Made by a program: the position numbers and the translations under genes. Positions 1 through 5,573 of a stretch of DNA of 8,178 nt are shown here, in pieces (the stretch's first letter is position 1; each line of letters begins with the position of its first letter). The DNA lies in NCBI GenBank assembly GCA_003151375.1, contig PLXI01000119.1:10283-18460 (forward strand), written 5' to 3'. The stretch comes from Hyphomicrobiales bacterium. GTDB taxonomy: Bacteria; Pseudomonadota; Alphaproteobacteria; Rhizobiales; Aestuariivirgaceae. The notes beneath the pieces were generated by a model. That model was not told the origin of the DNA and made no database searches. It was given only the letters and a program-made list of their open reading frames with translations.

Positions 1-1
1 T

Positions 2-115
2 GACACTGATGCGACCGACCCCGCAGAAGGTGAAGGCTCGGACGCCACTGATCCCAAAGCCGATGCCAAAGTGTCAACCAATAAAATCAAACCCGACACT
101 GATAAAAATCAGTAA
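2..115 (+). CDS. 3' end of an unidentified gene with an acidic, low-complexity C-terminal tail (partial)
   Basis: An open frame enters from the left edge and runs 37 codons to a TAA at 113-115. The peptide is rich in Asp (8), Lys (5), Ala and Thr and has no hydrophobic core, so it looks like a disordered tail. The pentapeptide DATDP occurs twice (tail residues 3-7 and 14-18) and is encoded by different synonymous codons each time, which suggests selection on the protein rather than recent DNA duplication. The stop shares its last base with the ATG of the CobW gene (TAATG), the usual sign of translational coupling and a shared operon. The body of the protein lies outside the window, so no function can be assigned. 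A different frame over 9-197 is also open but has no coding support. Confidence 0.6.
   Translation, partial: DTDATDPAEGEGSDATDPKADAKVSTNKIKPDTDKNQ
98..113. repeat. Perfect 6-bp inverted repeat abutting the CobW start codon
   Basis: ACTGAT (98-103) and ATCAGT (108-113) are exact reverse complements separated by AAAA. The right arm ends inside the upstream stop codon, one base before the ATG at 115. In RNA it could form a small hairpin over the spot where a ribosome binding site would sit. No Shine-Dalgarno-like purine run is seen there, which fits initiation by coupling to the upstream gene. It may also be a protein-binding dyad or chance. It matches no operator consensus that I can recall with confidence. 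Confidence 0.35.
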
Positions 116-1179
116 TGCCCGAACCAATTCCAACAGCCGTTATCACGGGCTTTTTGGGCGCTGGAAAAACGACACTTTTAAATCAGATGTTAAATGATCC
201 GCTGCTGGCCAATGCTTGTGTGGTGATCAACGAATTTGGCGAAGTTGGCATTGATCATCTGCTTGTCGAAAAATCAGATGACAACATCGTAGAACTGGCC
301 TCGGGTTGTTTGTGTTGTACAATCCGCGGCGATCTTATCGACACTTTGGGTGAACTTTTAGCCAAGCGTGATGCAGGGTCAATCAAAGCTTTTGACCGCA
401 TTGTGATTGAAACAACTGGATTGGCTGATCCTGCGCCAGTGTTGCATGTTTTGATGCGTGATGAGTTGTTGCTCAGGCGTTTGCGACTTGAGGGTGTTAT
501 AACGGTTGTGGACGGCGTGAATGGCAATGCCACGCTTGATGCCCATCCTGAAGCAGTGAAACAAGTGGCTGTTGCGGACCGTATTGTTTTAACCAAATTG
601 GACTTGCTGCAAGGGATTGAAGGCGAAGAAAAAATGTTAGCCATCACCGCCCGTTTGCGCGCACTCAATCCCACCGCGAGGTTGCTCACCACGCACCGCG
701 GCGAGGCTACGGCTGAACGGTTGTTGAACATGGGCCTGTTTGATGCGGCGACAAAATCACTCAACGTTCAAGGCTGGCTCAACGATGAAGCCTTGTTGCG
801 CCCGCATCACCACTCTCATGATGTTTCGCGCCATGATGCGCATATAAGATCATTCGCGCTGCGTGATGAACGCGCCATAAGCCCACAAGGCCTGGAGATG
901 TTTCTTGAAATGCTGACTGCGTTTCATGGGTCAAATCTATTGCGCGTGAAAGGCATGCTGAAGTTATCAGATGAGCCGAACCGCCCGCTCGCCATTCACG
1001 GCGTGCAGCATGTGTTTCACCCGCCAGTGCGATTGGCGTCATGGCCAGATGGCTTGGCGCAGACGCGTTTGGTATTCATTGTGAAAGATATTGAAAAAGC
1101 CCAAATAGAAAATCTATTTCAGGCTCTGGTTGATCCCTTCTCTGGGGCTACAGATAAAACCCTTTCACTGGTGAGATAA
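115..1179 (+). CDS. CobW/COG0523-family GTPase, putative metallochaperone
   Basis: This 354-residue protein is a G3E-family GTPase of the CobW/YjiA/ZNG1 group, cytosolic proteins that use GTP to insert metal (Zn, Co or others) into client proteins. Visible motifs are a Walker A loop, GFLGAGKTT (residues 12-20), a switch/metal site GCLCC (64-68, a CxCC signature) and a Walker B-like ETTG (99-102). The base-recognition motif reads TKLD (160-163) instead of NKxD. A His-rich linker (residues 231-243, six His) precedes a CobW C-terminal domain at about 245-340. Full length for the family. The ATG at 115 places Walker A at the usual N-terminal position and overlaps the upstream stop. An ArsC-like gene starts one base after its stop. 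Which metal it serves cannot be told, since no cobalamin, nitrile hydratase or Zur-type gene is in view. Confidence 0.93.
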   Translation: MPEPIPTAVITGFLGAGKTTLLNQMLNDPLLANACVVINEFGEVGIDHLLVEKSDDNIVELASGCLCCTIRGDLIDTLGELLAKRDAGSIKAFDRIVIETTGLADPAPVLHVLMRDELLLRRLRLEGVITVVDGVNGNATLDAHPEAVKQVAVADRIVLTKLDLLQGIEGEEKMLAITARLRALNPTARLLTTHRGEATAERLLNMGLFDAATKSLNVQGWLNDEALLRPHHHSHDVSRHDAHIRSFALRDERAISPQGLEMFLEMLTAFHGSNLLRVKGMLKLSDEPNRPLAIHGVQHVFHPPVRLASWPDGLAQTRLVFIVKDIEKAQIENLFQALVDPFSGATDKTLSLVR

Positions 1180-1180
1180 C

Positions 1181-1531
1181 ATGAAAAAGATCAAGGCCTG
1201 GGGCCTCAAGAAGTGCGACACAACCATGAAGGCGGTGGACTATATCAAGTCCAAAAAAGTCGCGGTCGAATTCACCGATTATTCAGTAGTGAAGCCTTCG
1301 GCTGCGCAAATTGAACGCTGGGCTAAAGCGCTTGGTGGCTGGGAGAAGATGATCAATCGTAGCGGCTATACTTGGCGCGGGTTGCCATCTTCCGAAACTG
1401 AAAACCTCGATGATAAGAAAGCCGCCAAGCTCGCTGCCGCGCATACATCGCTGATCCGGCGGCCATTGATTGAATATGAAGATGGTAGTGTTACTGCAGG
1501 CTTTCCGCCAAAGATCAAAGCGCTTTTCTAA
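1181..1531 (+). CDS. ArsC/Spx-family protein, YffB-like (thioredoxin fold)
   Basis: This 116-residue protein has the arsenate reductase-like thioredoxin fold. The N-terminal strand and loop carry a single cysteine in WGLKKCDTTMKA (Cys12), with the resolving CxxC cysteine absent. A conserved MINRSGYTWR block (57-66) and an RRPLIEY block (93-99) supply the anion-binding arginine. This pattern fits the YffB subgroup, a putative glutathione-dependent thiol reductase, better than true arsenate reductase, and no ars genes are nearby. Cys12 is the only cysteine in the protein, so any redox cycle would need glutathione or another external thiol. GGTGAG at 1170-1175, five bases before the ATG, is a credible ribosome binding site inside the end of the CobW gene, so the two genes are probably co-transcribed. 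Its last 17 bases overlap the convergent tusA-type gene. Confidence 0.88.
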   Translation: MKKIKAWGLKKCDTTMKAVDYIKSKKVAVEFTDYSVVKPSAAQIERWAKALGGWEKMINRSGYTWRGLPSSETENLDDKKAAKLAAAHTSLIRRPLIEYEDGSVTAGFPPKIKALF

Positions 1532-1754
1532 TTCGGAAGTTCAGACTTAAACCATCTTTGGTTTGGCTGAGAAGCTCATATCCGTGTTCATTGCAAAAAT
1601 GCGGCATGTCTATCGCTGCCATGGGATCAGTGGCGATAACATGCAAAACAATGCCGGGTTTCATTTGATTAAGCTGCTTTCGCGCTTTCAACACCGGCAA
1701 AGGGCAAAGCAGACCTGAGAGATCAAGGGTAATTTCGGCGTGGCTTTCATCCAT
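1515..1754 (-). CDS. tusA: TusA-family sulfur carrier protein (SirA-like)
   Basis: This 79-residue protein has the complete TusA fold signature: a short first strand (ITLDLSGLLC), the CPxP motif as CPLP (17-20) with the persulfide-carrying Cys17, then VLKARKQL on helix 1. A TDP turn (42-44), a D-x-PHFC segment (49-54) and a GYELL strand follow. TusA proteins accept sulfur from a cysteine desulfurase and pass it on for tRNA thiolation, molybdenum cofactor synthesis or sulfur oxidation. A second cysteine, Cys54, sits in the place common to the family. The stop overlaps the ArsC-like gene by 17 bp. The start lies head to head with the MOSC gene, 38 bp away. No strong Shine-Dalgarno is visible before this ATG, so the start is less certain than the family call. 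The Moco neighbours suggest that pathway; this is inference. Confidence 0.9.
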   Translation of the reverse strand: MDESHAEITLDLSGLLCPLPVLKARKQLNQMKPGIVLHVIATDPMAAIDMPHFCNEHGYELLSQTKDGLSLNFRIRKAL

Positions 1755-1792
1755 GCCAGACCATATAGATGAGGCCAGTTGAGGAGGCTAGT
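1755..1792. promoter_or_regulatory. Divergent tusA/MOSC intergenic region with weak -10-like element and strong MOSC ribosome binding site
   Basis: Only 38 bases separate the two divergent start codons. TATAGA at 1764-1769 resembles a -10 hexamer at a suitable distance from the MOSC start. On the other strand the same bases read TATATG, ending about seven bases before the tusA ATG, which would give a leaderless or near-leaderless tusA message. No convincing -35 is seen for either direction. GAGGAGG at 1781-1787 is an excellent Shine-Dalgarno, five bases before the ATG at 1793, and fixes the MOSC start. Promoters must overlap each other or extend into the neighbouring coding sequence. Confidence 0.3.
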
Positions 1793-2374
1793 ATGGCATT
1801 GCAACGCAAAGCGGCATTTCAAGGCAAAGTGGAACAGCTATATGCGCGCCCATCACGTGACGGCGGCTTTGAAAAGGCACCACTTGGCAAATTGAACCTA
1901 CTCTTCTCAGGCCCCGAAGGTGATTGTCATGCCGGACTCACAAGGTTATCAGACAGCAGAACGCTTTTGCTTTATCCAAGACAAACGCCCATTCGCAATG
2001 TGCGGCAGTTGACTCTATTGGCACCCGATGAGCTGAAAGATATTGCTGATACCTTAGGCGTTTCACATATTGATCCCACTTGGCTTGGTGCCAATATGTT
2101 GATCTCTGGCATCGCGGATTTAACTTTGTTGCCGCCTTCAACGCGGCTGCAATTTCCATCTGGCGCAACACTGGTTGTGGACATGGAAAATGCGCCTTGC
2201 AGCCAGGTTGCAAAGGTTGTGGTGGATCACCACGGTAAAGCGGGCTGGGGCTTTGTGAATGCCGCCACCAACAAGCGCGGTGTTACGGGCTGGGTTGAGC
2301 GTGAAGGTGAAGTGAAAATAGGTGATGCATTAACACTCACACTGCCACCCAATCGAATTTATGCACACGCATGA
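1793..2374 (+). CDS. MOSC domain-containing protein (Moco sulfurase C-terminal-type domain)
   Basis: A single MOSC domain, 193 residues from the preferred start. MOSC proteins bind molybdenum cofactor or pterin-type ligands and move sulfur through a conserved cysteine; YiiM and YcbX of E. coli are relatives. The diagnostic segments are present: GPEGDCHAGLTR (40-51), IRNVRQLTLL (67-76), LGANM (98-102), ENAPC with the conserved Cys136, and RGV..WVE..GEVKIGD (162-178). There is no N-terminal beta-barrel extension and no aminotransferase-type desulfurase domain, so sulfur would have to come from elsewhere, plausibly the adjacent TusA. An in-frame ATG at 1769 would add eight residues but has no ribosome binding site, whereas GAGGAGG precedes the ATG at 1793. 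Its TGA overlaps the mobA ATG (ATGA), implying coupled translation. Confidence 0.9.
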   Translation: MALQRKAAFQGKVEQLYARPSRDGGFEKAPLGKLNLLFSGPEGDCHAGLTRLSDSRTLLLYPRQTPIRNVRQLTLLAPDELKDIADTLGVSHIDPTWLGANMLISGIADLTLLPPSTRLQFPSGATLVVDMENAPCSQVAKVVVDHHGKAGWGFVNAATNKRGVTGWVEREGEVKIGDALTLTLPPNRIYAHA

Positions 2375-2907
2375 GAGTTTTAGGTGCCATCATCGCGGGT
2401 GGAAAGTCTCGTCGCATGGGTCAGGATAAAGCGTTCATTGAATGGCGGGGCAAGACACTTATTACCCATGTAATTGAAAGACTGTCGGTTCAGACAGATC
2501 AGTTGATCATCAATGCCAATAGCAATCTGGAGCACCTAGGCCCCGTGATAGTGCCAGATAAAATCGAAACCGGAACGCCCGTGGCGGGTTTACATGCAGT
2601 CCTAACCTATGCGGTTGAGCATGGCTTTGATGCGGTTTTAACTTCACCTTGTGATACACCACTGCTGCCGCTTGATTTGCGAGCGTTGTTATCAGGTCAC
2701 GGTGCGGCGATTGCTGCCTCTGGCGGACAAGCCCATTATCTCACCGGATTTTGGCCAGTTGAGTCCTTGGATGTTTTGGATGGTTTGATTCGTGTGAAGG
2801 ATTTTGCCGCCACCGCAAAAGCAAAGCAGGTGGAATGGCCAGTCAAAGAATATGACCCTTTCCTCAATATCAACAGGCCGAAGGATCTGCTTTATCTTCC
2901 AGGGTGA
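2371..2907 (+). CDS. mobA: Molybdenum cofactor guanylyltransferase MobA
   Basis: This 178-residue nucleotidyltransferase attaches GMP from GTP to Mo-molybdopterin, giving the MGD form used by DMSO-reductase-family enzymes. The N-terminal loop AGGKSRRMGQDKA (9-21) is the nucleotide-binding signature. PCDTPLLP (93-100) holds the metal-binding Asp95, and FLNINRPKDL (164-173) is the C-terminal F-x-N-x-N-x-P-x-DL motif. The usual GPxAGL segment reads TGTPVAGL (67-74). The length is slightly short for the family, which is mostly about 190-210 residues, but both ends are intact. The start overlaps the MOSC stop as ATGA and the first codons read straight into the Rossmann strand VLGAIIAGG, so this start is secure. 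The partner mobB and the moa/moe genes are not in the window. Confidence 0.93.
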   Translation: MRVLGAIIAGGKSRRMGQDKAFIEWRGKTLITHVIERLSVQTDQLIINANSNLEHLGPVIVPDKIETGTPVAGLHAVLTYAVEHGFDAVLTSPCDTPLLPLDLRALLSGHGAAIAASGGQAHYLTGFWPVESLDVLDGLIRVKDFAATAKAKQVEWPVKEYDPFLNINRPKDLLYLPG

Positions 2908-2937
2908 TTGACAGGAAGCACCAAGGCTTTATCTAAA
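2908..2937 (+). promoter_or_regulatory. Candidate sigma70-type promoter for the FAD-GcvT gene
   Basis: A perfect TTGACA (2908-2913) begins on the base after the mobA stop. TCTAAA (2932-2937) lies 18 bases further on and matches the TATAAT consensus at four of six positions. Transcription would begin around 2944-2946. That leaves a leader of about 18 bases containing a purine-rich GAGAGTGAG stretch (2945-2953) before the ATG at 2963. The position fits a start of independent transcription for the downstream oxidoreductase, but the -10 is imperfect. Confidence 0.4.
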
Positions 2938-2962
2938 TGATCTTGAGAGTGAGAATAATGCA

Positions 2963-5497
2963 ATGAAAACACAAGCGCGGGTGGTGGTTATTGGCGGCGG
3001 CGTGGTGGGCGTTTCCACACTTTATCATTTGGCCAAAAAAGGCTGGAGTGATGTTGTGTTGGTTGAGCGCAAAGAGCTCACTTCCGGCTCCACCTGGCAT
3101 GCCGCAGGATTGTTGCCACTGTTCAATCTGTCATATTCAGTGGGCCAAATTCACAAATACTCGGTGCGGTTTTACCAAGAGCTCGAAATAGAAACCGGCC
3201 AGAATGTGGGTTTCAAGAAAGTCTCCAACATCCGACTGGCGCGCACCAAAGATCGCTGGGACGAGTTTATGTATTATGCAGGCGTTGCCGAAACCATCGG
3301 CATCAAGGTTAACATTCTCACACCTGCGCAAGTGAAAGAGATTTGGCCTCTATGTGAAATCGAGGGCCTGCTTGGCGCCATACAACATCCTGATGATGGA
3401 TATATTCAGCCAGCAGATCTGACACAAGCGCTAGCCAAGGGTGCACGTGCGCGGGGCGCTGAAATTTATCGCAACACCTGCGTCACGGCGGTTGAGCAAT
3501 TGCCGACAGGTGAATGGCTGGTGAAAACTGACAAGGGCGACATTACTTGTGAGCATGTGGTTTCTTGCTCAGGCAATTTCGCGCGCGCCACGGGCGCCAT
3601 GGTGGGCCTTGATATTCCGGTGATCCCGGTTGAGCACCAGTATATTGTCACCGAAGCGCATCCACTGATCAAAGAACGCCAAGCTAAAGGCTTGCCAGAA
3701 ATGGGTGTGCTGCGCGAGGCGGATTCCAGTTGGTATATGCGCGAAGAAAATGGTGGTCTGTTGCTTGGCCCATATGAAACGGGTGCGCCTGTGTGTTATG
3801 TGGATGGGCCTTCTGCACAGTCAGAATATGAATTGTTCCAAGAAGATTTGGACCGACTGGCACCCTATATTGAAACGGCAATCACGCGGGTTCCGGCTTT
3901 CGGCGAAGTGGGCATCAAGAAGGTTTACAACGGAGCGATTGCTTATACGCCTGATGGTTCTCCCATCATCGGTCCGGCATGGGATAAAAAGAATTTTTGG
4001 TTGAACGAAGGTCATTCCTTTGGTGTGACGGCGGCTGGTGGTGCAGGCTGGCAACTCGCCGAATGGATTGTAGACGGAGAGCCAACCATCGACATGATGG
4101 GCGTTGATCCACGCCGTTTTGGTCCATATGCCAGCAAGGGCTATCTCATCAAAAAGAATGAAGAAGCTTACTCAAATGTGTTCACGCCACATTTTCCAGA
4201 TGAAGAGCGCAGTGCGGCGCGGCCGTTAAAGCGCACCGCCGTTTATGACCGAATGAAAGATTTAGGCGCGGTGTTCGGCAGTGTTTACGGCTGGGAACGA
4301 CCCGGTTGGTTTGCGCCGCAAGGTTATGGCCTTAGCGCAGCCGAGTTGGCCAAGTCTGATGTGCTTACTGGCCACAATCACTCCGCACCAGACAGTGATG
4401 GCAAGATCAAAGAGAAATGGTCTTTCCGACGCTCAAACTATTTCAAGTTTGTGGGTGAGGAATGTTTGAATGTGATGAATGGCGTTGGCATTCAAGATAT
4501 GTCGGCCTTTGCCAAGATGGAAGTTTCAGGGCCAGCTGCTCGTGATTGGCTTGAATCTATTCTCGCTAACAAGATTCCGAAGAAGCAGGGCCGCATTGCG
4601 CTTTGTCATTTGCTTAGCCCAAATGGAGGCGTGCGCGCCGAGTTCACGGTTTATGAATGGCAGCCGGGGCGGTTTTATTTAGTTTCTGCTGGTGCTTTTG
4701 AACGCCATGATCATGACTATTTGAGAAAGCTTGCACCAAAAGATGGTTCGGTGCGACTCAATGCGCTCACTACGCGCCTTGGCGTTTTAGTTTTGGCTGG
4801 GCCCATGTCGCGAAAGGTTTTGGCTAAGCTCACATCGGCCGATCTATCCAATGAGGCTTTTCCTTGGCTTTCGGGCAAAGAGATTTCAGTTGGCACCACA
4901 ACTGCGCATGTGTTGCGGGTGAATTTTGTTGGTGAACTGGGTTATGAATTTCATGGGCCAGTGGAGCAACAGATCGCACTTTTTGATCAGATGATTGGAG
5001 CAGGCAAAGAATTTGGCATCAAGCCATTTGGCATCAAGGCTATGTCATCGCTCTCGATTGAAAAATCTTATCGTTTGATCCCGCGCGAACTCTCGATCGA
5101 ATATTCGGCCTTTGAATCCGGGCTTGATCGTTTCGTGCATCCCAATAAGGGCCAGTTCATAGGCCGCGATGCCTTGGTCGCCGCCCGTGAAAAAGGCCTC
5201 AACTGGAATTTTGTGACGCTGAAGGTGCTGGGCATCACTGAAAACGATTCGGATGCGCGTGGCTCGGAACCAATTTATGCAAACGGCAAGCTCATTGGTC
5301 GTGCAACAAGTGGCGGCTATGGCTGGCGCGTGGGTGAATCTTTGGCCTTGGCGATGGTAAAGCCTGATTATGCAGAGCAGGGCAAAGAACTAGACATCAA
5401 AATTCTTGGCAAGCTGTTCAAAGCCATTGTCATCGGTGAAAGCCCCTATGATCCAACCAATATAAGGCTCAGTGAGAACAAAAGAAATTCTACTTAA
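2963..5497 (+). CDS. FAD-dependent oxidoreductase fused to GcvT-type aminomethyltransferase (dimethylglycine/sarcosine dehydrogenase family)
   Basis: An 844-residue two-part enzyme. Residues 6-380 form a DAO-type FAD domain: dinucleotide-binding GGGVVG (11-16), STWHAAGLL (43-51) whose His46 aligns with the histidine covalently linked to FAD in dimethylglycine and sarcosine dehydrogenases, VEHQY (223-227), and a C-terminal FAD loop TPDGSPIIGP...GHSFGVTAAGG. A short bridging FAO_M-like segment (about 381-435) leads to a GcvT domain (about 436-720) and a GcvT C-terminal barrel (about 745-825). GcvT landmarks are FVGELGYEF (655-663), PFGIKAMSSLSIEKSYR (688-704) and a GYGWRVGESLALAMV block. Family members oxidatively demethylate N-methylglycines and hand the carbon to tetrahydrofolate; the exact substrate here is not determined. 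No signal peptide is seen, so it is cytosolic. An ATG at 2958 is out of frame and stops after two codons, supporting the start at 2963. Confidence 0.9.
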   Translation: MKTQARVVVIGGGVVGVSTLYHLAKKGWSDVVLVERKELTSGSTWHAAGLLPLFNLSYSVGQIHKYSVRFYQELEIETGQNVGFKKVSNIRLARTKDRWDEFMYYAGVAETIGIKVNILTPAQVKEIWPLCEIEGLLGAIQHPDDGYIQPADLTQALAKGARARGAEIYRNTCVTAVEQLPTGEWLVKTDKGDITCEHVVSCSGNFARATGAMVGLDIPVIPVEHQYIVTEAHPLIKERQAKGLPEMGVLREADSSWYMREENGGLLLGPYETGAPVCYVDGPSAQSEYELFQEDLDRLAPYIETAITRVPAFGEVGIKKVYNGAIAYTPDGSPIIGPAWDKKNFWLNEGHSFGVTAAGGAGWQLAEWIVDGEPTIDMMGVDPRRFGPYASKGYLIKKNEEAYSNVFTPHFPDEERSAARPLKRTAVYDRMKDLGAVFGSVYGWERPGWFAPQGYGLSAAELAKSDVLTGHNHSAPDSDGKIKEKWSFRRSNYFKFVGEECLNVMNGVGIQDMSAFAKMEVSGPAARDWLESILANKIPKKQGRIALCHLLSPNGGVRAEFTVYEWQPGRFYLVSAGAFERHDHDYLRKLAPKDGSVRLNALTTRLGVLVLAGPMSRKVLAKLTSADLSNEAFPWLSGKEISVGTTTAHVLRVNFVGELGYEFHGPVEQQIALFDQMIGAGKEFGIKPFGIKAMSSLSIEKSYRLIPRELSIEYSAFESGLDRFVHPNKGQFIGRDALVAAREKGLNWNFVTLKVLGITENDSDARGSEPIYANGKLIGRATSGGYGWRVGESLALAMVKPDYAEQGKELDIKILGKLFKAIVIGESPYDPTNIRLSENKRNST

Positions 5498-5504
5498 AAT
5501 TGTA

Positions 5505-5518
5505 TGATCGTGAGATCA
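5505..5518. repeat. Short hairpin-capable inverted repeat after the FAD-GcvT gene
   Basis: TGATC (5505-5509) and GATCA (5514-5518) are exact reverse complements around a 4-base loop, starting eight bases after the stop codon. No T-tract follows directly (the next bases are CCCTTCC), so this is not a convincing intrinsic terminator. It could be a weak RNA-stabilising hairpin or chance. The rest of the 76-base gap to the transporter start shows no clear promoter. Confidence 0.25.
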
Positions 5519-5573
5519 CCCTTCCAATGTTTTGCCTAATTTGATAGCCTGATTGTCGAATCGGGAGTGCAAT

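Noticed and set aside
9..197. Plus-strand open frame crossing the left edge and the start of the CobW gene
   Set aside because: It is out of frame with both the acidic tail and the CobW gene, is rich in Pro and Lys with no domain, and is better explained as a frame shadow.
255..764. Long open frame (169 codons) on the minus strand inside the CobW gene
   Set aside because: It lies wholly antisense to a gene with clear GTPase motifs, shows no recognisable domain and is Ser/Arg-rich, as expected of a shadow frame.
1181..1531. Arsenate reductase, arsenic resistance
   Set aside because: The protein has one cysteine in a YffB-like context and no ars regulator, permease or other resistance gene nearby, so I kept the broader family name.
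5505..5530. Intrinsic terminator after the FAD-GcvT gene
   Set aside because: The stem is only 5 bp and no T-tract follows directly, so I recorded it only as a short inverted repeat.
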